Assembly: GCF_014192335.1 (NCBI RefSeq)
Contig: NZ_JACHXU010000004.1
Span: 351,414 to 415,413 of the forward strand
DNA from: Aporhodopirellula rubra
GTDB lineage: Bacteria > Planctomycetota > Planctomycetia > Pirellulales > Pirellulaceae
Reading direction: 5' to 3'
Length of the DNA: 64,000 bases
Shown here: positions 28,599-36,133 of the stretch, in pieces
How the letters are laid out: every line of letters starts with the position of its first letter
Numbering within the stretch: the first letter of the stretch is position 1
Translations under genes and position numbers: made by a program
The notes under the pieces: model-generated
Database searches by the model: none
What the model saw: the letters and a program-made list of their open reading frames with translations, nothing else
Told to the model about the DNA's origin: nothing

Positions 28599-29626
28599 GA
28601 TTCTTCGCCTTCGATGGTTTGCTGCGAATGATCCTCGTCGTTCTCGCTACGCGTCCGCGAGTCGATGACACACGCCTCGCGTCCAATCTCTTGGAGGTAG
28701 CGAGCCACGGCTGCGGAATATCCGTGCGTCACCCAGACGGTCTCGGGATCGCACAACTCCACCGCCTTCAACAACGACGGCCAATCGACATGGTCGCTAA
28801 CAACAAAGCCGCGATCGACCGCACGCCGGCGGCGAGCCCCACGGACAGCCATCCAACCGCTCGCCATCGCGGTACTGATCCGACCGAACCGGCGCAACCA
28901 CGGTGTTCCGTTCGCACTCGGAACGGCGACGACCATACCACCGGTGAAATCGTGTTTGCGATCGAGAGAACCGACGAAGGTCGTCTCAGGTAGTTCGACG
29001 TCCGTTTTTCGGTACGCCTCGTTTCCTTTCTCGACGGCCCCATGTGTGTAAATCGTTCCGATCGAGGGATCGAGCCCCGCGAGCAATCGTTGACTTTTAC
29101 CGACCGCGTATCCGTAGAGAACACAGCACAACCCCGCGTCGCGTGATTCACGCCACCATGCATTGATCGCGTCGGCGGTCACCTGCTCGGGTTCCCAACG
29201 ATACACCGGCAATCCAAAGGTGGATTCGGTTACCAACAAATGACACGGCACCGGTTCCCAAGATTCGCAGGTCGGATCACTGCCGAGCTTGTAATCGCCC
29301 GTCACCACCGCCACTTCACCACGATGTTCGAGGCGCACCTGAGCCGAACCGAGCATATGGCCGGCCGGATGAAAACTAATGTCGACACCGCCGACTGAGA
29401 TCGACTCACCGTAAGGCAAGAATTCAAACTCAGCATCGTCGTTCATTCGCATTCGCAAAAGATGCTCGCTGCGCTGCGCCGCCAAGTAGTGCCTGCATCC
29501 CCATCGAGCGTGATCCGTATGGGCATGAGTGACCACGGCACGATTGACGGGCACCCGCGGGTCGACATAAAAGTCGCCCACGGGGCAGTAGAGTCCGCGA
29601 TCGGTCGTTTGAAGTATCGAAGCCAT
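28595..29626 (-). CDS. Ligase-associated exonuclease (metallo-beta-lactamase, SNM1-like)
   Basis: The 343-residue protein has the metal-binding motif VVTHAHTDHARWG and a later FHPAGHMLGSAQ, then VVTGDYKLGSDPT and LVTESTFGLPVY. These mark the beta-CASP/MBL nucleases related to SNM1 and CPSF73. The family member found beside ATP-dependent ligases is predicted to trim DNA ends before sealing. I use the ATG at 29626; an in-frame upstream start adds seven residues. It overlaps the ligase start by four bases. Confidence 0.92.
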   Translation of the reverse strand: MASILQTTDRGLYCPVGDFYVDPRVPVNRAVVTHAHTDHARWGCRHYLAAQRSEHLLRMRMNDDAEFEFLPYGESISVGGVDISFHPAGHMLGSAQVRLEHRGEVAVVTGDYKLGSDPTCESWEPVPCHLLVTESTFGLPVYRWEPEQVTADAINAWWRESRDAGLCCVLYGYAVGKSQRLLAGLDPSIGTIYTHGAVEKGNEAYRKTDVELPETTFVGSLDRKHDFTGGMVVAVPSANGTPWLRRFGRISTAMASGWMAVRGARRRRAVDRGFVVSDHVDWPSLLKAVELCDPETVWVTHGYSAAVARYLQEIGREACVIDSRTRSENDEDHSQQTIEGEES

Positions 29627-29707
29627 TGTTTGCTGAGCACGTTGCACTGATTCATTGAAGACGACGCCCGTTTTTTGAAATTTGACGCCGGTGACACCGC
29701 GGTGCCC

Positions 29708-31117
29708 TTAAGCATTTGCCGCTGCCAAGTCCTCGACCAAATTCAGCAACATTTGTCCTCTTCGCGTTTCATCAGGCATGCGTAGTATTGCGGCCGGATG
29801 CCACGTCGCGATTGTCCTTTCGCACCAATCGGTTGCCCGCATCACGCCGCGACTCTTGGTGATTCGAAAGTCGCGTCCGAATAGAGCTTGTGCGGGCGTG
29901 GCCCCGAGGCACACCACCGTCTGCGGTTTGATCGCGGCCAATTCCGCCTCCAACCAAGGGCGGCAGGCGAAGATTTCTCGCGAATCGGGCTTTTTGTGCA
30001 ACCTCCGTTTTCCTCGCTCGGTGAATTTGAAATGCTTGACCACGTTAGTGACATAAACTTCGTCGCGTCGGATACCGGCTCGCACGAGTGCCTGATTGAG
30101 TAACACGCCGGCGGGACCGACGAACGGTTTGCCTTCGATATCCTCGTGGTCGCCGGGTTGTTCGCCGACCAAAACGATCTTCGCGTCTGGCGGACCTTCC
30201 CCAAAAACCATCTGAGACGCGAACTGATGCAAATCACATGCCTTGCAGCAATCGGCTGCCGTTTTTAATGACGGCAGATCGATTTGGCTCGGCATGAACT
30301 TCGTCGCCGTGTCGGCAAAGCCTTCGTTGCGTTCAATCATTTCAGACACACGCTGGGGTGCCTCGTGCAACAGATCCTCGATGATCGAGGCTTCCGGCAG
30401 CGTCTTCCAATGCCGCACCGGCATCTCTCGTTTCATCATCGCAACCTTCACCCGAGCCGGGTTGAAGATCGATGCGTAATAGGTCTTCCACAATGATTCG
30501 AGCGAATCGTCATCCGTCACCGCGCTGGCAGGAACCCCGTCTCCGTAACGCAAACTTTCCTGATCCCAAACGACAGACTCCCATGGCGTAAAAATCGACC
30601 AATTCATGACTTTGAATCGCCGGGCAAAAAACGGTGCCGCCAACCGAACAATGCGATGATCGGGACGATGCCAAGCGACATACGTTTCCTCGTCCGCCGA
30701 TGCGACGCGGCGAAACCTCACAAACGCTTTCATCTTGTGCACGTCCCGCGTGACCGCTTTGTTCATGCGATGAAGTTCATGGACGTCATCATCGGTCGCA
30801 ATCGCGAGCAACGATGGCTCCCCGTGCGTCAATCGCCACAACGTTCGATAGAGCAACTCCCACCGCACGGGACTTCGGTGACAGGTAACAATCCGGGCTG
30901 TTTCGAGAAAGGACTTCGGAACACGAACCGTAGACGAACGATCCGTTGCCTCGACGCTCTTGTCATCGGCAGGTTCCGGTTCATCCGAACCGAAAAGAGT
31001 CGGCTGGTCATCGTGCGTGGCAAAATGAACACCCGATGGCGGAACCTCCGCGGCGAGTAGTTTTCTCGCCTCGTCCCTCCACTGCTCGAACGTTTCGACA
31101 GATACAAATTGGTCCAT
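29708..31117 (-). CDS. DUF4130-UdgX fusion uracil-DNA binding/repair protein
   Basis: The C-terminal half (about residues 285-469) is a family 4-type uracil-DNA glycosylase of the UdgX class: GEQPGDHED at 318-326, the diagnostic KRRLH at 370-374 and HPAAILR at 440-446. In studied UdgX proteins the KRRIH histidine becomes covalently linked to the abasic DNA after uracil removal; that histidine is His374 here. Cysteines at about 291, 294, 385 and 432 fit the [4Fe-4S] cluster of the family. The N-terminal half is the DUF4130 domain, with VTCHRSPVRWELLYRTLWR and VAWHRPDHRIVRLAAPFFARRF. The ATG at 31117 is chosen; a TTG at 31141 is possible. It follows the radical SAM gene closely. Confidence 0.94.
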   Translation of the reverse strand: MDQFVSVETFEQWRDEARKLLAAEVPPSGVHFATHDDQPTLFGSDEPEPADDKSVEATDRSSTVRVPKSFLETARIVTCHRSPVRWELLYRTLWRLTHGEPSLLAIATDDDVHELHRMNKAVTRDVHKMKAFVRFRRVASADEETYVAWHRPDHRIVRLAAPFFARRFKVMNWSIFTPWESVVWDQESLRYGDGVPASAVTDDDSLESLWKTYYASIFNPARVKVAMMKREMPVRHWKTLPEASIIEDLLHEAPQRVSEMIERNEGFADTATKFMPSQIDLPSLKTAADCCKACDLHQFASQMVFGEGPPDAKIVLVGEQPGDHEDIEGKPFVGPAGVLLNQALVRAGIRRDEVYVTNVVKHFKFTERGKRRLHKKPDSREIFACRPWLEAELAAIKPQTVVCLGATPAQALFGRDFRITKSRGVMRATDWCERTIATWHPAAILRMPDETRRGQMLLNLVEDLAAANA

Positions 31118-31149
31118 ATGGAAGATGTCGCCGCGGCCCAACCGCTCGG

Positions 31150-32403
31150 CTATACCTCGCCACTGATTGCAGAACCGGCGGCATCGAACAGCATCAACTG
31201 TTCATTCTTGATCGTCACCTTGGACTTCAGGTCCAGCCGATCCAAATCATGAACGCTGGGGTTGTGATCAGCGGTTAAGACAAAAGCTTTGGTACGATTC
31301 CATGCGACACGCAGTTTTCGCAAGTCAGCCGACCGTAATTGACGATGCTTTCGAATCGACAAAATGCGTTTCACGTTTCGTACGCCAATCCCTGGAATCC
31401 GCAGCAGTTCCTCGTAAGTCGCCCGATTGACGTCAACGGGAAAAAATTGGCGGTTGGCCAGAGCCCATGCCAATTTGGGATCGAGATCCAACGACAAATT
31501 CCGGTCTTTCTCAGCGACGATTTCATCGGCTTTGAAGCCGTAAAAACGCATCAGCCAATCGGCCTGATACAACCGATGCTCACGCATCAGCGGCGGTGAT
31601 TGACCGGGCAAGCGAGCGTCCGCATGGGGAATCGGGCTGTACGCGGAATAGTACACCCGACGTAGCTTTTGACCGGAATACAAATCCGACGCGGTCTTGA
31701 GCACATCGACATCCGGTGTTTCGGTTGCCCCCACAATCATTTGCGTGCTCTGTCCGGCTGGAGCAAAACGGCGAGCCTTCAAACCGGATTTCTCATCCTC
31801 TTTCGCCTCGTCGATTCGCTCTCGAATCCCGCCCATCGTCGCGACAATCTGAGGCTTCTTCTTTTCCGGTGCGAGCCGATACAAATCGTTGTCCGTGGGC
31901 AATTCGATGTTCACGCTCAAGCGATCAGCCCACTGTCCGGCTTGGTCGATCAAATCCTGCGACGCGTTGGGAATCGTCTTCAGATGAATGTAGCCGCCAT
32001 AGTGCTGCTCGGTACGGAGCCGTTTCGCCACCGCGATCATTTGCTCCATCGTGTAGTCGGAATTCTGGATAATTCCGGAACTCAGAAAGAGGCCCTCGAT
32101 GTAATTGCGTTTGTAGAATTCCATCGTCAACGAAACGACTTCGTCAACGGTGAACCGGGCACGTGGCGTGTCGCTGGACACGCGATTGACGCAGTACTGA
32201 CAATCGTAGATGCAGTAGTTCGTGAGCAGTATTTTCAACAGCGACACGCATCGTCCATCGGGCGTGTAACTGTGGCAGATCCCCATCCCCTCCGTGCTGC
32301 CGATTTGGCTGCCTTGACGGGTTTTCTTGGATCCGCTGCTGGCGCAGGACGCGTCGTACTTCGCGGCGTCGGCCAAAACGGCTAGTTTTTCTTGAACGTT
32401 CAT
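31150..32403 (-). CDS. Putative DNA modification/repair radical SAM protein
   Basis: The 417-residue protein has the radical SAM cluster motif as TNYCIYDCQYCVNR (C-x3-C-x2-C). The opening block ILADAAKYDASCASSG-like start reads here VLADAAKYDASCASSGSKK, and the C-terminus has a helix-hairpin-helix DNA-binding segment (LLRIPGIGVRNVKRILSIRK). This family is nearly always encoded next to the DUF4130-UdgX protein, as here, where the spacing to the UdgX start at 31117 is 32 bp. Its chemistry is unknown; repair or modification of DNA bases has been proposed from context. It is the first gene of the six-gene repair block. Confidence 0.93.
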   Translation of the reverse strand: MNVQEKLAVLADAAKYDASCASSGSKKTRQGSQIGSTEGMGICHSYTPDGRCVSLLKILLTNYCIYDCQYCVNRVSSDTPRARFTVDEVVSLTMEFYKRNYIEGLFLSSGIIQNSDYTMEQMIAVAKRLRTEQHYGGYIHLKTIPNASQDLIDQAGQWADRLSVNIELPTDNDLYRLAPEKKKPQIVATMGGIRERIDEAKEDEKSGLKARRFAPAGQSTQMIVGATETPDVDVLKTASDLYSGQKLRRVYYSAYSPIPHADARLPGQSPPLMREHRLYQADWLMRFYGFKADEIVAEKDRNLSLDLDPKLAWALANRQFFPVDVNRATYEELLRIPGIGVRNVKRILSIRKHRQLRSADLRKLRVAWNRTKAFVLTADHNPSVHDLDRLDLKSKVTIKNEQLMLFDAAGSAISGEV

Positions 32404-32416
32404 GCATCGATTGGAA

Positions 32417-32435
32417 AAGGGTCTTCGGAACCCTT
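32417..32435 (-). terminator. Short hairpin just upstream of the repair block
   Basis: AAGGGT and ACCCTT pair around a seven-base loop, followed on the minus strand by TTTCC. It lies 14 bases before the radical SAM start and 68 bases after the stop of the 32504 gene. It could end that gene's transcript or act as an attenuator for the repair operon. The stem is only six base pairs. Confidence 0.35.
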
Positions 32436-32503
32436 GTTAACCGTTGCCAAATTTCAAACGTAACCAGCCAAAGTCAATTTCAAGAGAGTTTTGTTCGCTC
32501 GAT

Positions 32504-32932
32504 TCAAAGATCGTCCAAATCCAAATCACATCCGCCCAGTTCCTCAGCCAACTCGCTGAGCACTTGACACTGATCTTGGACTTCGGGGTCACATCGGCCG
32601 CACCGGATGCAACCGAGGGGGCCGTTGGAGCAGTCGTGAGAAATCACCCAATCGACGTCGAACTGGGATGACACCGAGCACAAGATCTGAATTAGATCGC
32701 TCAACGTACCGTCGCGTTCGCCCGCTGCTTTCGCGGCCGCGAGTTCGTCAGGGTGGGGTGAAAAATTGGGCTTACTGGCCCCGCCGAGAATCCCACCGCG
32801 ATTCATCAAAAGAGGTGGTTCGCAACTCAGCCACGCACGATCGCTGGAAAGCTCGTTCGTCACGGCGATCATCTCCCGCTGCAATGCGGGCGAAATGAGT
32901 TCAGCGGTTTCGTACGCTACAGAAAATCCCAT
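32504..32932 (-). CDS. Small Cys-containing protein, unknown function
   Basis: The 142-residue protein has no recognised family. The C-terminal half carries clustered His/Cys residues (SHDCSNGPLGCIRCGRCDP, then DQC and GGC) that could bind a metal or an Fe-S cluster, and ends with the acidic DLDLDDL. The N-terminal half is helical. It is on the same strand as the DNA-repair block and 100 bp upstream of the radical SAM gene, with a small hairpin between, so it may be a regulatory or accessory neighbour. That link is unproven. Confidence 0.65.
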   Translation of the reverse strand: MGFSVAYETAELISPALQREMIAVTNELSSDRAWLSCEPPLLMNRGGILGGASKPNFSPHPDELAAAKAAGERDGTLSDLIQILCSVSSQFDVDWVISHDCSNGPLGCIRCGRCDPEVQDQCQVLSELAEELGGCDLDLDDL

Positions 32933-33292
32933 CGTTCCATCCGTGTGAGTGAATATTCAGCAGGAGCGAACACCGATCGCCGAGCGTGTCTCAGTCGCAT
33001 GAGAGACAGGACGACGTGGATCATTGAATTCGCTTCACGCCAATAACGCGTCGACTCGATTATAGACTGTCGCCCAAAAAAGCAAAGTGACCAGCCCGCT
33101 CGATCCTCACGGCCGCGTCGCGCCACGCCGGGCGAAACTCACTCTCAACAAGGACGGCATGCGACCGTCTCGACACCGACGAGGCGAACTGGAGCAAACA
33201 GCCGACCTGAGGCAGTCCCCGGTCGTGAAACAGTTGATGGGAAACGCGCCGTGTCCGGTACGCTCTTGCCGTCGCAACCATTTTTGAGGTAG
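32933..33292. other. Divergent promoter region
   Basis: This 360-bp gap separates the small Cys-containing gene (-) from the secreted protein gene (+). No supported gene or repeat is visible. A GAGG ribosome site sits directly before the ATG at 33293. Confidence 0.45.
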
Positions 33293-34345
33293 ATGCAAGG
33301 TCGTCCTTCCGGTCGCTCGGACATCGTCCTCCGATCCATTCGGCACGCGCGGCCGACCGCTCCGCACTCTCACCACGCTGAAGCCGCATTGCACGTCGTC
33401 ACCGCTCATCGCCGACGGATCCTGGCTGCGGTCTGGACTGCAGTGCTCATGGTGCCATGCGTTGCATGCGCGGACACCTCTGCCCAAGACATCTCTGCCC
33501 AAGGTAAATCTTCCGAAGAGTTGCCGATGGCGATCACGTCGTCGGATTGGCAGGCAAACACGCTCGTGGTTGATGATGTGATCATCATGTCGCCAACGCC
33601 CGCGTGGTCCGGAACGCTGCAGGGCGTGATGATGGACCGCGACGATGATATCGATTTGCGTTGGAACGACGGCGGCACCGATCGGATCTCGACGGTGGAG
33701 TCGGATTTAAACGCAGGCTTTCGTGTTCGGCTGTCTCACCAAACCCCATTTCGAATATCACGTCCTGGACAGATCACAGAGTTCTCGTTGTTGCGAACCA
33801 CCGGCGAAGGAGAGACGGAGTTTCGCCCCGGCGAGTACTACTCAAATCATGGAGAGCTGCTGACGACGCGATTGGGATACGGGTGGACTAATCTTCTGCT
33901 CCGGGGGCGAAGCGAAACGACGCTGGGAGCCCGGTACACTCACATTGCCGATGCGTTCGACCATGTGACGCGAGACGACTTGGCGGTGGGTGAAAATCAC
34001 GTGGTCACCGTTGACGCGACCGCCACGGGGTATTGGGATTGGCGTGCCTTGGTCCTCTCGGCCGGTTTGTCGGGTGGAATCGGAGGTAGCCTGATCGATC
34101 AAAGTGGTGTGCGAATGGATGGATCGTTCGCGACCTTCTCGCGACGACGCGGTGAATTCGCCACGGCATACGAAGCCCACGCGGACGTGCTGTGGAAGAT
34201 CACCGACCAAACGTTTCTGCAATTGGGCGCTCGCGGGTTCATGGTCCAGGGCGTCGCGCAAGCCCGTGATACTTGGGGCGCTGCGGGAGACTCATCGACT
34301 GCACGTTGGCTCGGCATGACGTTGGGTGTTTGGAGAGATTTCTAA
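33293..34345 (+). CDS. Exported protein, probable outer-membrane beta-barrel
   Basis: A hydrophobic export signal (RRILAAVWTAVLMVPCVACA) lies at about residues 40-60, behind an unusually long N-terminus, so the true start may be an internal codon such as the TTG at 33389. The rest of the 350 residues alternates hydrophobic and polar residues with Gly and aromatic residues (LLTTRLGYGWTNLLLRGRSE, TTLGARYTHIAD) and ends with LGMTLGVWRDF. A terminal phenylalanine and such strands are typical of outer-membrane barrels. No family is recognised. The lipoprotein gene begins five bases downstream, so the two are made together. Confidence 0.7.
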   Translation: MQGRPSGRSDIVLRSIRHARPTAPHSHHAEAALHVVTAHRRRILAAVWTAVLMVPCVACADTSAQDISAQGKSSEELPMAITSSDWQANTLVVDDVIIMSPTPAWSGTLQGVMMDRDDDIDLRWNDGGTDRISTVESDLNAGFRVRLSHQTPFRISRPGQITEFSLLRTTGEGETEFRPGEYYSNHGELLTTRLGYGWTNLLLRGRSETTLGARYTHIADAFDHVTRDDLAVGENHVVTVDATATGYWDWRALVLSAGLSGGIGGSLIDQSGVRMDGSFATFSRRRGEFATAYEAHADVLWKITDQTFLQLGARGFMVQGVAQARDTWGAAGDSSTARWLGMTLGVWRDF

Positions 34346-34350
34346 GCACC

Positions 34351-35211
34351 ATGAAAGTCCACCATCTAATCGTATTAACGCTGCTGTTGGTTATACCGGG
34401 AGCACAGGGATGTCACGTCCTTTCGCCGCAACCCATCGCGATGCATCCACGCAACGTCTCTCCAGAATTGACGCGTGACGACGAGCCCGAGATCGAAGTC
34501 GGTCGACCGATCTGGTGGCTCGACACTGCGGGGTGGGTGTGGGGAATTCCCAGCAAGTTGTTGCTGTGGGATCGACGCATCGACAACCACCGCATCACTG
34601 AGCCTACGATCGAGGTGGCAACCGATTACATGCAATCGGCAGAACTCGCGCACATCAAAGTTCGGTTGAACCAATACGCGCCATTGAAGGATTTCAAACG
34701 ACTGAAAAAAAACCGCACCGTTGCGTGGCCGTACCGTTACACACTCGGATTATTGTCGGTCGGCGGCGAAGCGATCTTTCCCGGTCGGCTGATCGGTGGC
34801 GACCATTTCAACCCATTCACTCAGACCGTGCATCTCTACAGTGACGTTCCCGCGATCGCGCTTCATGAACTCGCTCATGCGAAAGACTTTGCGAGGCGAA
34901 AGTATCCGGGAACCTACGGACTGATCTATCTCTGGACGCCACTTTACCACGAAACTGTCGCGTCACGTGATGTGATGGATTACCTCTACGCTCGCGGCGA
35001 CCGAGCCGGCATTATTGAAGCCAACCGGGTTCTCTACCCAGCGTACGGAACCTACATCGGCAGCTCGCTCGGACCGTTCGCCCCGTCGGCTTCCATGCCG
35101 ATCTATTACGCCACCGTCTTGAGTGGACATTTCAACGGTCGCATGCTGTCACGCGAGGTGGACGAACATCTCCGCGAATACCAAACGCTGTTTGCCTCCC
35201 GCGTCAAATAA
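34351..35211 (+). CDS. Lipoprotein with HExxH-like motif
   Basis: This 286-residue protein starts with a lipoprotein signal (HHLIVLTLLLVIPGAQGC), whose cysteine should be lipidated. In the second half IALHELAHAKDFARRKYPGT contains HELAH, which matches the HExxH zinc site of metallopeptidases, but a third ligand is not clear; HETVASRDVMDY downstream could supply one. The motif may be catalytic or coincidental. It follows the beta-barrel-like gene by five bases, suggesting a shared envelope role. The family is not recognised. Confidence 0.75.
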   Translation: MKVHHLIVLTLLLVIPGAQGCHVLSPQPIAMHPRNVSPELTRDDEPEIEVGRPIWWLDTAGWVWGIPSKLLLWDRRIDNHRITEPTIEVATDYMQSAELAHIKVRLNQYAPLKDFKRLKKNRTVAWPYRYTLGLLSVGGEAIFPGRLIGGDHFNPFTQTVHLYSDVPAIALHELAHAKDFARRKYPGTYGLIYLWTPLYHETVASRDVMDYLYARGDRAGIIEANRVLYPAYGTYIGSSLGPFAPSASMPIYYATVLSGHFNGRMLSREVDEHLREYQTLFASRVK

Positions 35212-35231
35212 ACCGAGACAGTGTTGCCGCA

Positions 35232-35714
35232 CTAAGTCGGCTCTCTTTCAACCGATTGATTCGCCAGGACACGCATGCAGCGGTCTCGAAACCGCGGGTA
35301 TCCGAACCCGATCGTTAAAGCACAAAAGATGAAAACGAAAACAGGGTGCGTTCCTGCGGCAAGAAGTCGCGGCGTGTCGAGATAACGATCTCCGGAGACC
35401 CACGCTAGCGCAAGATAGATGCCGTTGGCGATCAAACAGAAGTCCGCGATGAACCAAGCCCACCAGACGCGCAACATCATCGCCGCGAGAAACGGTACGA
35501 TCACGCCCAAAACCGGCCCCGCCCAGAGTGTCACGAGTGGATGCGGGTCAGGTGAATGCAGGCAATACGGCAACCGCCAAGGAGCGAGATCGCAATCCGT
35601 GAGTGTGGCGCCGCTAAGGGCACCACCAATGAGGTGACCGGTCTCGTGAGTCAACGTCATGACCACCCACGAAATGACAATCATCAAGAGGAACCAGCCA
35701 ACGCGTCGTTGCAA
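35232..35714 (-). CDS. M50-like membrane metalloprotease homologue
   Basis: The protein has about five hydrophobic helices and the motif THETGHLIGG in the first helix, matching the HExxH site of intramembrane M50 (site-2-type) proteases. The NxxPxxD-like second motif is not evident; WAGPVLGVIVPFLAA may correspond to it. I start at the TTG at 35714 because AGGGGAG lies five bases upstream on the transcript; this gives 160 residues. A GTG at 35768 is also in frame, but would make part of a 10-bp tandem repeat coding. It may be a protease or an inactive relative. It is convergent with the lipoprotein gene. Confidence 0.68.
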   Translation of the reverse strand: MQRRVGWFLLMIVISWVVMTLTHETGHLIGGALSGATLTDCDLAPWRLPYCLHSPDPHPLVTLWAGPVLGVIVPFLAAMMLRVWWAWFIADFCLIANGIYLALAWVSGDRYLDTPRLLAAGTHPVFVFIFCALTIGFGYPRFRDRCMRVLANQSVEREPT

Positions 35715-35750
35715 ACCATACTCCCCTGCGTGTGTTTCATGCGGCCACCG

Positions 35751-35830
35751 TTCAACACCGTTCAACACCGTTCAACACCGTTCAACACCGTTCAATGCTG
35801 TTCACCGCTGCTCAACGCTGCTCAACGCCG
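35751..35830. repeat. 10-bp tandem repeat, about eight copies
   Basis: Four identical copies of TTCAACACCG at 35751-35790 are followed by four drifting copies (TTCAATGCTG, TTCACCGCTG, CTCAACGCTG, CTCAACGCCG). It lies immediately upstream of the M50-like gene, in its promoter/leader region. The perfect copies at one end and degenerate copies at the other suggest recent expansion by slippage, so copy number may vary between strains. Confidence 0.93.
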
Positions 35831-36133
35831 TTTGATGCATCCCAGCGTGGGGGCAACCAAACGCGGCACCGATCCGGCTCGCTATTGAATTGTAACACCG
35901 CCGACATGAGAGTAGCCAACGAACGAATCCCATTGGTTTTGGAACTTCCTGGTGATTGTCGGGTCCCGCGCGGCATACGACTTGCTCGCTCTCGTAGAAT
36001 TCCCTGTGTCTCCGAAGACTCCTCACCAACTTAGACCTGATGTTTTGTATCAGCGGCCTCCCGCCTGCTCACTGATCAATCCTCCGATCACGAATCGATA
36101 AAACGCAGCGGCGTCGAGCTACTGTGCCCACGC
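35831..36133. other. Intergenic region upstream of the copper ATPase
   Basis: About 300 bp lie between the tandem repeat and the P-type ATPase. It must hold the ATPase promoter; I see no CueR- or CsoR-type operator that I would defend, and no gene. Confidence 0.4.
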
